Below, piece by piece: positions 1 through 11,138 of a DNA stretch of 64,000 bases. The position numbers were made by a program, and so were the translations under genes. Origin of the DNA: Planococcus citri (taxonomy: Eukaryota; Arthropoda; Insecta; Hemiptera; Pseudococcidae); the NCBI RefSeq assembly GCF_950023065.1, contig NC_088681.1:8680001-8744000 (forward strand). Direction: 5' to 3'. The notes beneath the pieces were generated by a model. It was not told the origin of the DNA and ran no database searches. It was given only the letters and a program-made list of their open reading frames with translations. Positions within the stretch are counted from its first letter, which is position 1; each line of letters starts with the position of its first letter.

Positions 1-1393
1 CGAAATAGTCTTATCAATTATTTCGAATTCGTGAACTACGATAAATACCGGGTGCCCCGAAAAAAACCGTACCGTAACGACAACGCAGCGGCGAATCCGA
101 AAACATACTGAAAACCATGCACGCCGCTTGAATCGCTATCTTTTTTGAATACCAGTATAATGAACACATGCGCAGCCTTTTCGCCGTCTTGTGATGTTTG
201 CAAACATTATAACAGGTAGGCAGAGCCTTTTCGCATTTTATTACCGATCTCGTGATCTATTTACCTTTGCACTTTTTGGCCACCGTCACCATCGCATCGC
301 CCGCACGTAACGTACGTACGTACGCTTAATTTAATCTCCGGCCTACGAGCAGTGGAGGTATACATACGATCAATTTGCCAGAATGTTATTTTTCAAACGT
401 GACAAAATCTATTATACGGCCGCTTATCAACGTTACGCAGCAGTGAAATTCGCCGAAATGAAACCTCACCCTGTGTAAATTTAAAAATTGCAAGAAAAAT
501 TACACCACTGCTGTAGGATCATGAGGGCTTTTATTTTTTGGTAGGTAATACAGTGGCATAGAATATCACGTTTGGTGAATTATATAAGCATGTTCATATT
601 CGATAGGTACCTATTTATGACGACCAGCCATCGCAACAGTCGAAGGTAAAATCGATATGCTACTTATGTAACGTTTGCAACACCGGTATATATATGTATG
701 TCTGTCTGTGTACAATACTACAAATACTCGTATATTAAGGTAAAGGTGTATGTACAGACAATAGGGGGGAGGGGGAGTTCGACGACGGACCGACTGAATA
801 AATAATTTAATCTTCATTATCGTTCGTATTTAATCGACAAATACAGTCATATTTTCGTCAATTCGCCACTGCACGAGAATTATTGTTTGTAACGTGCGTC
901 GTCAACAATTACACGCAGATAAGCGTGGAAAAACTAAGGCAGAATTAAATTAAACCAAACCCGTGGTATGGATTGGATTTTCAAAGGCTGTAGTTAGACA
1001 CGAAAGTTCGAAAAAAGACGCGAGTAGTTTTATGACTCGTTTCTAATGAACAATTTATTATGGTGGACGAATTCAAGGACCAGAGTTCGCTCTCTCAACG
1101 AGGCACCAGTTTTTTTCGTTCTTTGCTCAAATGTGGCGATGGTCATGAGCTCATTTGGTAAGCTGAGAGATGTTAAGGAATAAATTTTTTATCAGTAAGT
1201 CAGCTTTGGACCATTTCACTCTCTGAACGAATGGGTGATAATAATTTCTACCTCGACGAAAATGATTTGATCCAAGCAAATCCTGTACCTACAAATTGGT
1301 GGAAACTTTTAATGTCGACTAAAATGACTCGAGCTGAGCACCTCCGGTACAAAAGACCCCCCCCCCATGATTATTTTGATGAAAAATCAAGTC
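1..1393. other. no gene recognised
   Basis: I see no supported exon, RNA gene or element here. The short open frames lack recognisable motifs, and the one near 1231 runs into the LTR that begins at 1399. The last ~35 bases (about 1361-1398) resemble the 121-bp repeat unit that continues at 6084, so they are the left half of the LTR element's insertion site. Confidence 0.5.
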
Positions 1394-1398
1394 ACCGA

Positions 1399-1720
1399 TG
1401 TAGGATGAATAAACGCAACGATCATTTTTACATTTATTCACCATATTTTTGCGTAATAAAAAACGAAGAAGATTCCATGACAAATGGATTACGAACGAGT
1501 AACAATCGAATAATGATTCAAAGCTAACGGATACATACTAACTGAATAATAAATTCAAAAGATACAAATTCGTTGAGAAAAAATATCAACAAACATCTAA
1601 ACATAACATAGCCGAATGTATGTGATAACGGAGGCGTAATTACCTCGTAAATACGCGATCTAAATGCTAAATAACATTTTACTTTTTTTATCTGATAAAA
1701 ATGCGTGATTCTCATAAACA
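1399..1720 (-). repeat. 3' LTR
   Basis: 322-bp long terminal repeat. The stop codon of the internal ORF falls inside it, at about 1660. The sequence just upstream on the minus strand is a short GC-rich purine run (GGCGGCGGGA), a weak candidate polypurine tract. Confidence 0.93.
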
Positions 1721-4700
1721 TCCCGCCGCCGCGGCGCTGAAGGCGTCGGAGAAAATCCTGCGGAGACGAGAAGGTCGCTGTGATGAGAGAAAGGTCGCCG
1801 CCATTTCTCTCCTGACTGGAATGGTTTGGCGCAGTAGGCGCGAACGTGTATAGAGGTCAATGACCCCTGTACTTGGCAAGGTGAATGGGCTAGCGGAGCC
1901 CCTGCAGCAATTACGACGTGCTGAGTGAGCCCTACTCTTGTTTCAGGCTCAGCTGAACTTGAACTGGATTTCAGAGGATCGAGTGACGGATGTGTCTTCC
2001 ATGCAAGGAATGAGTCGAGGGTACAGGTGACAATATCAGCCTGATTCGCGTAATGAGCGTAAAAATCGATGTGTGGGTCTTCTGTGGCCCAAAACTGCGA
2101 GTTGAGGCCTTCTGTGGCCGAATTGAGGATCGAAGCACGTACTGTGCTGGGTAAATACGCTATAAAGATCGGAGCGACGAGTTGATTGAGTGTAGTCGAG
2201 GTGGCTGAATCAGATGATTCGGCTACTGTATTGAAGTGGTGTGAAGGTATGGTTAGGCTCTCGGAGGCCTGATCTGACGATGAGACAAGTGCCGGACCTG
2301 CGGACAATGCTGTGAGTAGCAAAATGAACACAGCCAAGAAGGCTGAAACTGACGATTCTGCAGAAAAGGGTAACGTTGATCGACACTGCTTGAGAGGGAG
2401 CATTGAAACGGTCTGATGCACTGAAACGTGCTGAGATGGTGTAGCGTTAAGTGCCGCCGCCACTGAGGGCGTATTTATCGTTGTCTGGCGGCCAAATGCG
2501 TGGTCATTCGATGCGGTGCTCTCTGGAGCCGAATTAGAGATGATCGAGGCGGCTTGAAGCGCCGAAAATGTAGTGCAGTGCAACTGGGACTGCTTAGACA
2601 AGTGTAAGATGAATGGTAAGTTGGGAGGCGCAGCAGATGCCACTGCCGCCGCCGCTGCGAACAGATACGATGTGATCTGATTGCTAGATGCGATGAACTT
2701 CGAGGTAGCACTCATAGGTGCGCATTCGGGTGCGATTATGACGGAGGCTGGTGTGGTAAGTGCCGTAACGTATGCGGAGGTAGACGCTGGTGCTAACTGC
2801 GCAGCTACGAACGCTGGAGACACTGGAACTGATGCGACAAATGACGCATTGACGCTCACTTGAGCAGAGAATGGCGCCGCTTGCTGTAGAACAAATGCGG
2901 AGGCCGGCGCCGCTGTTACTGGGCCCGGTCTCACTGACACGGGTGCGGATAGCGCGACTTCTTGCGCGAATACTGATGCGGATAGCGAGTTCACGGATGC
3001 GGATACGATTACTGGAGCCGGAAGCGCATAACTTGGTGGGGAAAGCGCGGAGCAAGACGCTGCTGGATACGAAGCAAACTTGGATCTGGTAGGTGCGTGT
3101 ATACGCGACGCTGAGTGTGCGGGGGTCGAGGATTCGACCATCTGAATTGCTGAGTGCAGTGTAGAAACTGCTACGGACTCGAATGATGACTTGGCTGAGG
3201 CTATCTGCGTCTGGAGTGTGTGTGAGCACTCTGATGACGTAGAAACGATGCTGTTGGGTGCAAGATGCACTCTGGATGCCGCTGCCGAAGCAGACGCTGT
3301 TGGCGCGGCTACTGGCGCGGACACGGTACTAGAAGCGGTGGTCGCAAATGTGGAAACTGCAGAACAGCTCGCTGAGCTGATACAGGTGCGTGAAGGAGCA
3401 GGAAACGCGACAGCTGTTGCTGGGGTAGGCGAATGCGGTGCCAGCTCGTTGCTAGAAACTATTACGTTCGATACGTGGTCAACTGGCGCGGTATTCGCAC
3501 TGCTAACTGGTGTTCTGCGTGCAAAAATTGTTACTATGGTCGCTGCTGGCGCTAGTGGCTCCTGAGGTACTGCTAACACAGATGTGAGCGCAGGTACTGG
3601 TGCCAGAGGCGAGGTACTGGTGATGTTAGGAACATCACTGACGAATGCGGATTCTAGTACAGGTAGTGTAGGATGCGAGGTGACTGACGCAACTGGAACA
3701 GGTGCAGGAAGCGTCAAAACTGGAGCGGCGAGTGCGGTGTCTGGTTGCGCACCTCGCGCCGCGATTTTCGGGACTGGTACCGGTGTACGAAGCATTGAAA
3801 CTGGTGCGCAGTTTGCGGTAGCTGGCGCGTTGCGCGCGGTGATTGGCGCGTTACACGCTGAGACTGGTACAGGTGACGTGTTGGATGCGACTACCTGTGC
3901 GTATGAATGCGTAGGTGTTGCTGAGACGATGCTACGTGATGTGTGGTGCGCTTTGGATGCCGCCAATGAAGCGGACATCGCTTGGGTTGAGACTGGCGAG
4001 AATGAGAGCGTTGAGAACGCGGAACTGAAGCGAGAAATGGTAGTGTTGGATGCGGAAGCTGTTGTACTGGTTGGTGGATTGTTGCTACAACTTATAACGA
4101 TCAATGACGCGTCATGTGCCGTGTCATTTGCGCTGCTGATTGCTGTCGGAGGTACGGATAGGGTTGCGGTTGCTGCGGCAGAAACAGATGTTTCTGGCAG
4201 TGCTGCTGATGCGGATTCGAGTGTTGGAAGCGAATTACAGATGCTGGAAACGGTGCTGGTGCATGTGGGGACTACCACACTGCGTGCTGTGATGGCTGGT
4301 GCGCGGAGAGGCGCGGTAAACGCGTTGTATGCCGCCATGGAAGGCGGATGCGGTGTACTCTCATCGCTATGAGCTGTTACGTTCGATGAAGCGTTGACTG
4401 ACGCGGTGTTCACGATGCTACGTTGCATTGGAAGCGCGGAATGCGTATCTGTCACCGCCGCCGAAGCCAACGTTGCTGTAGATGAGTCGTTGGAGATTTC
4501 AGCTGAACTCTGATGACCGGAAGTGCGCGGTATACACGACATAACGCACGACGGATGCGATTCTGGTTGACTCTCTGACGGAGAAGCGTGAGTGACTGCC
4601 TGAGATACGGTACTGCTTGAATTCGATTCTATAGGAGTAAATGAGCTCACAGATGCGTCAGAAATTATGACGCACGACTCATGAGGCGATTCGGATGTCG

Positions 4701-5280
4701 TCACTGAAGCAGATGCCGAATTCTGTACTGCTGGAGTAGCGGTTACTGGCGATACATTCGAAGGTAGCGATTTATCGAAGCGTTTGGGCTGATTCGGAGG
4801 CGAAGATGAGACTAACGGAGCTGCTGATATCGACAATGCGGCCGGCTGGGGTGCCGGAGATGGGTCAGCGGGTAACGATGCTGCTAACGATAACGATGCG
4901 GTCGGCGAAGGTGCCGGAGACTGGTCCGCGGTTAACGAAGGTACAGACGATACGATATGCGTTGATACAGACGAGTTTGAACGTTTTACCAGAATTTGCG
5001 TAGGAACGGATCGCGTATTCGATTCTAGCTGTCTGAGTACAGATTCAGCTTGAGTGATAATGCACTGAAACGTACCTTCGACTTTGATTTGGACTTCGCT
5101 GGTTTCTATTTTCTGCATGAGGTAGTGATACTGCTGACGTAGGTACTGAATACGACGTTGGAGATCACGAGCTGTTTTCTGGGTTTTTGGGTTTTCTAAC
5201 CACTTACGTTGGTTGTCGAATGTGGTCAATACGAGGTTTTGCAGCTTACGAAGCTGCTCGATGGTGAGTTTATCTGCCAT
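1660..5280 (-). CDS. giant Ala/Ser/Pro/Thr-rich ORF of the LTR element (possible Gag-like head)
   Basis: A single uninterrupted frame of 1206 codons. The frame is open back to 5316, but I choose the Met at 5280 because it sits in a strong CCATGG context. Residues 1-95 are charged, Gln-rich and probably helical or coiled coil (LRKLQNLVLTTFDNQRKWL, then LQRRIQYLRQQYHYLMQK). This resembles the N-terminal heptad region of some Gag proteins, but only weakly. Residues 96 to about 1050 are low-complexity Ala, Ser, Thr, Pro and Val, mucin-like. The last ~150 residues are more complex and run through the 3' LTR boundary to a stop inside it. No zinc knuckle, protease or RT motif was seen. The opposite strand also has long open frames (3584-4372), a side effect of GC-rich repetitive codons. 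Being intact, it is probably under recent selection or very young. Function unknown. Confidence 0.6.
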   Translation of the reverse strand: MADKLTIEQLRKLQNLVLTTFDNQRKWLENPKTQKTARDLQRRIQYLRQQYHYLMQKIETSEVQIKVEGTFQCIITQAESVLRQLESNTRSVPTQILVKRSNSSVSTHIVSSVPSLTADQSPAPSPTASLSLAASLPADPSPAPQPAALSISAAPLVSSSPPNQPKRFDKSLPSNVSPVTATPAVQNSASASVTTSESPHESCVIISDASVSSFTPIESNSSSTVSQAVTHASPSESQPESHPSCVMSCIPRTSGHQSSAEISNDSSTATLASAAVTDTHSALPMQRSIVNTASVNASSNVTAHSDESTPHPPSMAAYNAFTAPLRAPAITARSVVVPTCTSTVSSICNSLPTLESASAALPETSVSAAATATLSVPPTAISSANDTAHDASLIVISCSNNPPTSTTASASNTTISRFSSAFSTLSFSPVSTQAMSASLAASKAHHTSRSIVSATPTHSYAQVVASNTSPVPVSACNAPITARNAPATANCAPVSMLRTPVPVPKIAARGAQPDTALAAPVLTLPAPVPVASVTSHPTLPVLESAFVSDVPNITSTSPLAPVPALTSVLAVPQEPLAPAATIVTIFARRTPVSSANTAPVDHVSNVIVSSNELAPHSPTPATAVAFPAPSRTCISSASCSAVSTFATTASSTVSAPVAAPTASASAAASRVHLAPNSIVSTSSECSHTLQTQIASAKSSFESVAVSTLHSAIQMVESSTPAHSASRIHAPTRSKFASYPAASCSALSPPSYALPAPVIVSASVNSLSASVFAQEVALSAPVSVRPGPVTAAPASAFVLQQAAPFSAQVSVNASFVASVPVSPAFVAAQLAPASTSAYVTALTTPASVIIAPECAPMSATSKFIASSNQITSYLFAAAAAVASAAPPNLPFILHLSKQSQLHCTTFSALQAASIISNSAPESTASNDHAFGRQTTINTPSVAAALNATPSQHVSVHQTVSMLPLKQCRSTLPFSAESSVSAFLAVFILLLTALSAGPALVSSSDQASESLTIPSHHFNTVAESSDSATSTTLNQLVAPIFIAYLPSTVRASILNSATEGLNSQFWATEDPHIDFYAHYANQADIVTCTLDSFLAWKTHPSLDPLKSSSSSAEPETRVGLTQHVVIAAGAPLAHSPCQVQGSLTSIHVRAYCAKPFQSGEKWRRPFSHHSDLLVSAGFSPTPSAPRRRDVYENHAFLSDKKSKMLFSI

Positions 5281-5387
5281 GGAGCTGGAGAATAACTTTA
5301 CGAGAAGAGTATTCACGGTACGTGAATATTACGAACGGATGCGATTTACTGGAGTACCCACGGAGTGGATATTACGAACGGATGCAA

Positions 5388-5485
5388 TTAAAAACGAACG
5401 GATTATCCCTGTTGGGATATTGCTGTATGATGTGATAAAAACGAACGGATTATCCCTGTTGGGATATTGCTGTATGATGCGATAA
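5388..5485. repeat. 47-bp direct duplication in the LTR-element leader
   Basis: A unit containing GGATTATCCCTGTTGGGATA occurs twice in tandem, the copies differing by a base or two. A looser relative with GGATATT follows further along. The leader (5281-5761) is otherwise non-coding. Confidence 0.7.
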
Positions 5486-5740
5486 AAACGAACGATGAGT
5501 ATCCACGGTATGTGGATATTAACGAAGACGATTTCTCACAACCGAAACGAACGATTTACGATGAAACGATTGCAAGTACGAAGTAAACGAATGCGAAACG
5601 AAAAGATTACCCAACATATGGATATTACCGGTACAACAAATGACGAATTTGAAACGAACTGAAAGCTTACCCAAGATGGATATTACCGAAGTACTGAAAA
5701 CGGAAGGATTATCTCACTTGAGATATTGCTGAATTCATAT

Positions 5741-5761
5741 CACGTCCTAGGGTCACCAATT
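5741..5761 (-). other. candidate primer-binding site of the LTR element
   Basis: Directly after the 5' LTR on the minus strand comes AATTGGTGACCCTAGGACG. A TGGTGACCC-type start is in the expected place and style for an LTR-element primer-binding site. I do not assign the tRNA. Confidence 0.5.
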
Positions 5762-6083
5762 TGTAGGATGAATAAACGCAACGATCATTTTTACATTTAT
5801 TCACCATATTTTTGCGTAATAAAAAACGAAGAAGATTCCATGACAAATGGATTACGAACGAGTAACAATCGAATAATGATTCAAAGCTAACGGATACATA
5901 CTAACTGAATAATAAATTCAAAAGATACAAATTCGTTGAGAAAAAATATCAACAAACATCTAAACATAACATAGCCGAATGTATGTGATAACGGAGGCGT
6001 AATTACCTCGTAAATACGCGATCTAAATGCTAAATAACATTTTACTTTTTTTATCTGATAAAAATGCGTGATTCTCATAAACA
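5762..6083 (-). repeat. 5' LTR
   Basis: 322-bp long terminal repeat, identical by eye to 1399-1720. On the minus strand it begins TGTTTATGAG and ends CATCCTACA. An AATAAA polyadenylation signal lies close to its 3' end. Confidence 0.93.
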
Positions 6084-6330
6084 ACCGATATAGGTGTCGT
6101 TTTCATACGAATTGAACCTGCTGAAAACGAATTTGCAGCCGAATTCCCATTTAAACCATTTTTTTCTCCCCCTCTTCCCGTTTACTTTGATGAAAAATAA
6201 ACTCGCCGATATGGGTGTTGTTTTCATACGTATCGAACCTTCTGAAAACGAATTTGCGATCGGATTCCCATTTGAAGAATTTTTTCTCTCCCCTCCCTCT
6301 CTCTCCAAAGGTTATTTTGATAAATAATAA
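6084..6330. repeat. 121-bp tandem duplication interrupted by the LTR element
   Basis: The blocks starting at 6084 (accgatataggtgtcg) and 6205 (gccgatatgggtgttg) are diverged copies 121 bp apart. Sequence left of the LTR element (1361-1398) matches the end of the same unit. The element therefore inserted into a short tandem array. Confidence 0.75.
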
Positions 6331-6417
6331 ATAATGTTGATATTTCTCGACGTTTTGAGCTCAAACTAGACGATTTCCTGTGTGTCAGATTATATATATA
6401 TATATATATAGAACTGC

Positions 6418-6664
6418 ATATCCTTGTGAAATCGAGCATGCCGACTTTAAAAGACCAGTTACACAATTCCTATATGTGCAGTGTGTGATTGATGATTTTA
6501 CTCGTTATGTACAAGTTTTTAAAATTAAATCTAAATCGATGGAGGAGGTCTCTCTAACTTCTTGCCTGAAGGAATCATTACGTTTTTTGCGAGCTAAATA
6601 TCCTGGAATACAAGTAGGACAGTCCGATATTTTTAGATGTGATGGAGGAACAGAGTTTAGCTAA
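6418..6664 (+). pseudogene. retroelement integrase core fragment (rve type, copia-like)
   Basis: An open stretch of about 80 codons reads VIDDFTRYVQVFKIKSKS and, further on, IFRCDGGTEF before a TAA. In rve integrases of Ty1/copia type the second catalytic Asp region has the form DD(F/Y)SR...KSK and the next reads (S/T)DNGGEF, so this looks like the central part of an integrase core. No zinc-binding HHCC region precedes it: an AT dinucleotide run lies just upstream. No reverse transcriptase follows; the sequence dissolves into minisatellite. It is a dead fragment, and the copia assignment is tentative. Confidence 0.6.
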
Positions 6665-6729
6665 GAAATGTTTAGGTTTTTATGTGAATTGGATCGGAAA
6701 TAGTGCATTTTTTAAATCAGTCGTTTGGA

Positions 6730-7235
6730 AATTGAGTTTGGATTTACAAGTTTTCAATCCTTGAATTTTCAATCCTCAAATTTTCAATCTTCGAAATTTC
6801 AATCCTCGAGTTATAAATTCTCAAATTTTTAGTTCCCAAATTTTCAATCCCAATGTTTAAAAAACCAGATCATTCAAATCTCGAATTTTTAATCTTTGAA
6901 TTTTCAATCCTCAAATTTTCAATATTTGAATTATTTCAAACCTTGAGTTATCAATTCTCAAATTTTTAGTTCTCAAAATGTTCAATCCCAATGTTTGATA
7001 AACCTGATCATTCAAATCCAAAATTTTTATCTCAATTTCCTGAATTTTCAATTTCAGAATTTTCAATTTCCAAATTTTTAATTCCCAAAGTTTCAATCCT
7101 CGAATTTTCAATCTTCGCATTTTAAAATCCTCAAATTTTCACTCTTGAATTTTCAATCTTGGAATTTTCAATTTCAGACTTTTCAATTTCAGAATTGTAT
7201 ATTTCCAAATTTTCAATTCTCTAGACCTGATTTCG
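6730..7235. repeat. 15-bp degenerate minisatellite (TTTTCAATCCTCRAA)
   Basis: Successive 15-bp units such as ttttcaatcctcaaa and ttttcaatcttcgaa run through the block. A longer word, cccaatgttt...gatcattcaaatc, recurs at about 6850, 6988 and 8815, which shows a higher-order duplication of the block. Confidence 0.8.
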
Positions 7236-7545
7236 AGGGACCTAGATGGGACCAAAATGGGATGCAGATGGTACTTAGAGTGGACCTACATGGGACCCAA
7301 ATGGGACTTGGATGTGACCTACATGGGACCTAGATGGGACTCCGATAGGACTTCAATGGGATCCAGATGGGACCTCGATGGGACTCGGATGGGACCTACA
7401 TGGGACTTTGATGTGACCCTGATAGGACTTCGATGGGACCCAGATGGGACCCCGGTGGGACTTGGATGGGACCTAGATGCGTCCCTAATGAAACCCCGAC
7501 GGGACCTTGATGGGTCCCCAATGGGTCTTGGATGGGACCTACACA
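7236..7545. repeat. 11-bp minisatellite (ATGGGACCTAG), block 1
   Basis: Near-continuous 11-bp units (ATGGGACCTAG, ATGGGACTCCG, ATAGGACTTCA and so on). Because 11 is not a multiple of 3, long open frames with an 11-residue periodicity rich in W, D, G and M appear on both strands. They are not genes. Confidence 0.88.
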
Positions 7546-7621
7546 CGACAAATAATACATGAAAATCAAAATTTGGAAATTACCTAAGTTTAGGTTTCCA
7601 TATTTTCAATCCTAAAATTTT

Positions 7622-7965
7622 CTGATGGGACTAGATGGGACTCAGATGCGACCCAAATGGGACCAAAACGAGACCGAGATGTGACTCTGATGGGACTTGC
7701 ATGGACCCTAATAGGACCCAGATGGGACCTCAATGGGACTTTGATAGGACCTAGATGGGACTACGATGGGACTTGCATGATGATGGGATCCCGACAGGAC
7801 TTCAATGGGACCCAAATGGGACCTCCATGGGACTTGCATGGGAGCTAGATGTGACCAAGATGGGATCTGAATGAGACCCTCATGGCACCCAGACGGCACC
7901 TAGATAGGACCCGGACGGACCATTGTTGGGACCCAGATAGGACTTGGATGGGACCTCGACAGGAC
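7622..7965. repeat. 11-bp minisatellite, block 2
   Basis: The same ATGGGACYYRG units as in block 1. The linker 7546-7621 is AT-rich and contains 15-bp-type words. Confidence 0.85.
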
Positions 7966-8034
7966 AAATAAATAAAAATTGAATTTGGAAATTGAGTTTG
8001 GATTCCCAAATTTTCAATTCTCAAGACCTGATCT

Positions 8035-8580
8035 TGACAGGATTTAGATGAAACCAAGATGGGACCCAAAAGGGACCTACATGGAATCCAAACGGGACCC
8101 CGATGGGATCCAGATTGGACTCTGCTCTGATGTGACTTGCATGGGACTTAGATGGGATCCCAACGGGTTTTCGATGGAACCCAGATGCGACACAAATGGG
8201 ACCTATATGGGACCCAGGTGGAACCACCATGGGACTTCGATGATCCAGATGGGACTCCGATGGGTCCTAGATGGGATTTAGATGAGACCCAGATTGGACT
8301 CTGATGTGACTTGCATGAGGCTTAGATGGGATCCTGACGGGTTTTTGATGGGACCCAGATGCGACCCAAATGGGACCTAGATGGGACCCAGATGGAACCA
8401 CCATGGTACTTCAATGACCCAGATGAGACTCCGATGGGACCTTGATGGGACTTCGATGACCCAGATGGGACTCCAATGGGACCTAGATGGGATTTATAGA
8501 CCCAGATCGGACCTTGATGGGACTTTGATGGGACCTAGATGGGACCCAGATGGAACTTGGATGGGACCTATACAGGACAA
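8035..8580. repeat. 11-bp minisatellite, block 3
   Basis: The same 11-bp family. A sub-block of about 230 bp is itself duplicated (about 8090-8280 and 8285-8480). Each block ends with a linker of the type acaggacaa...aaaattgaatttggaaattgag (7960 and 8572). Confidence 0.85.
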
Positions 8581-8589
8581 GTATGTAAA

Positions 8590-9010
8590 AATTGAATTTG
8601 GAAATTGAGTTTTGATTTCTAAATTTTCAATCCCTAAATTTTCAATCCTTGAATTCTCAATCTTCAAATTTTCAATGTTTGAAGTTTCAATCCTTCAGTT
8701 ATCCATTCCTATTAGACTTCAATCCTTGAATTTGCAATTCTCAAATTTTTAATCTTCGAAGTTTCAATCCTCGAGTTATCAATCCTCAAATTTTTAGTTC
8801 CCAAATTTTCAATCCCAATGTTTAAAAAACCAGATCATTCAAATCTCAAATTTTTAATCCTCGAATTTTCTATCTTCGAATTATCAATCCCCTGCATTTT
8901 CAATTTCAGAATTTTCAATCCCCAGAATTGTCAATTTCCAAATTTTCAATCCTCAAGACTGGATTTTGACGGGACCTAGATGGGACCAAGATAGGACCCA
9001 AATAGGAGTG
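8590..9010. repeat. 15-bp minisatellite, second block
   Basis: Resumes the TTTTCAATCCTTGAA units, including the word shared with 6850. It ends with a short return to the 11-bp unit at 8966-9008. Confidence 0.78.
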
Positions 9011-10870
9011 GTTTGCAGAAGTCTTACTTTTGGGGTTTGGTTCGCAAATGAATAAATTTTTGGCTATCATTTCTCCTACTCATGGTTCGCAAACAGGAAC
9101 CGGCCCTAGTGGAGAAAATCAAGCAATCATCCGTTAGTAAAACTCTTGTCACTGAGCAAGCACAATCAGCGAGATACAAAAGCTAGCTGAAAGACGCTGG
9201 AGAACAGCTAGAACACCATTTACCAGCAAAAAAAAAATTCGCAAATTGCTAGAGTTTTGCAAAAGATCTGATGCTAGTTACAAAAAGCTAGTAGAATTCT
9301 AACAATTTCTCAAAACGCGAATAAAATCCTAGCTATCCTCCAGCATTTGGTCAAGTGAGATGTATCACGTACTCGTATTTACGGCAAACTGGTTAGGCAA
9401 TTTTATTAACATCTACTATTTGCACTGCGTATTCTCTGCCTTTTGTGGAAAAAATTCAATAATTTTGAGCATTTTACTCATTTTAGAGCATTTCGGTGGG
9501 GGGGGGGTGTCTGAAAAACATGCAGTATTCCATCAACCGCTATTACTGGACCATAAGAGCACAAAACTGAGACCTCATCTACGTACAAACTGTAATATTT
9601 CTGATAAACGTATCGCTTCGGTTTCTATGAAATAAAAATTGGAGCAGTTGAAAAGAACATTATTGCATGCGAGGTATTGTACATACGTCGCTATTCTTGG
9701 CCCAGATAATATATCGTCCCCAAGCGCGACATAATGTCTTTTTTTGCCAGCACGCGTGTGTGTACCTACGTATAGTAGCCTTTTTTTCTCTCACTCTCTC
9801 GTTACCTATACCCCATATACATGTCTATAGGTGAGTCGTTTGAAATAGCCGAAATTTACATCAGACATGATGCGTGTGTTACATGCTGCTGTACTCGTAC
9901 TCGCATATATAGGTACCGAAGGCGTGCACGGAATTTATCTCGTTCATTATACCGTCACCATCACCAGCACACATACAAACATTCCAGTATCTGCGACCCC
10001 TTTTACAACGCTCTTTTTATCCGTGTAATTATCAGCAGCGTTAGCTACAGCAGCAGCGAAAGCTAACCAGAAACGAAAACGTATAAAAAAAAAGTACCAA
10101 AAAAATTAGGTACTTCGTTATAAGCGTAAAAAATGATGACATCGAGTATAAAAATTCCCTACTCGTCGTATTTAATTAAACTAAACGTAAACGCCATAGA
10201 TGCGATTCTAATTAAAGTCGCGAGAGCGTACCTGTTCATTGGGAATTACCTAGCAGCAGGACTGGTCGTATAATATTTAATTCTCCATTACACAAATGAG
10301 AAAAATGGAAAAAAATATACCAAAAAAAAATTACTCGTAGCAATCGTGCGTTTAGCATATGTACGAGAGGATGGCTCGATGATGCATGTTCGTGTACTGT
10401 ATTATAGGTATCTAGGTCTAGGTATAGGTTTCAGGTACCTATCTACTGAATTTTCATCACGTATGGATACAGATACGTATTACCTACCTATATACCTAGT
10501 AGTATCGTTTGCTATAATCCGGATTATTATCAAACGCGATGTCTCTTTTAATAAGAATTTTGGCAATATACCAGTTGGCATACTTTTAACACTTTTATAA
10601 TTTCACAAATGGAATTGGCCAAATTCGAATTAATGCAATGTAACGTGTGTCTAGTCGAAATTACACATCACCATGTTACGTATAATAGTTTCAATTCGGC
10701 ATTTTCCGCATCATTCCGCTTCTATCTCATCATATTTGTAATTGAAACCACGCTTCGTTAGCTTTTTTGGATGAATTTTCTTCCCCAACTTGCAAAAAAA
10801 GCTTCTGAAAGGCTGGAACAAAAATTTTGTGACACCATTATCTGAAAAATACTGAGGTTTTTTTGGAAAA
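9011..10870. other. no gene recognised
   Basis: Intergenic-looking sequence with a G run near 9496-9506 and scattered TAGGTACCTA words. Short open frames (for example 9360-9635 and 9821-10066) have no recognisable motif or splice context. Confidence 0.45.
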
Positions 10871-10875
10871 TTTTA

Positions 10876-11138
10876 TGATAAAATAAGATCCACACTTCGA
10901 AATAATACGATGTATTTAAACGAACAAATATGTACTTACAGAAAAAAAAACAGTAGAAAATCGCCATAATACGAATGTTAGCAAAAATCGGAACATTAGT
11001 TGGAATATTTGAAAATTGCAATCAAGAGTATGTAAAAATATTAAAAAGTCACGATTGATGTTTGTTGACTTCTCAAATACAATGTATCACAATAATATGA
11101 AGAACTGATAAGGACATGATTTTACATTATTTTTAACA
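10876..11138 (-). repeat. 3' LTR of the copia relic
   Basis: 263-bp diverged long terminal repeat. It aligns with 12197-12262, 13006-13131 and 13326-13443 once the insertions are removed. Confidence 0.82.

Larger units (their letters stand above)
1399..6083 (-). mobile_element. complete, young non-autonomous LTR retrotransposon
   Basis: Two identical 322-bp LTRs (1399-1720 and 5762-6083) start with TG and end with CA. They are flanked by the same 5 bases, accga, at 1394-1398 and 6084-6088: a target-site duplication. The reading strand is minus, so the 5' LTR is the right-hand one. The internal 4041 bp hold one giant open frame and no reverse transcriptase, RNase H or integrase motifs that I can see, so the element must depend on enzymes from a relative. 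Identity of the two LTRs by eye indicates a recent insertion. The internal part is much more GC-rich than the flanking DNA. Confidence 0.93.

Noticed and set aside
2681..4372. Plus-strand open frames of up to 262 codons inside the LTR element
   Set aside because: They are antisense shadows of the GC-rich, repetitive minus-strand ORF and have the same simple composition.
7145..8608. Open frames rich in W, D, G and M on both strands
   Set aside because: They are products of the 11-bp ATGGGACCTAG minisatellite, with no start context or homology.
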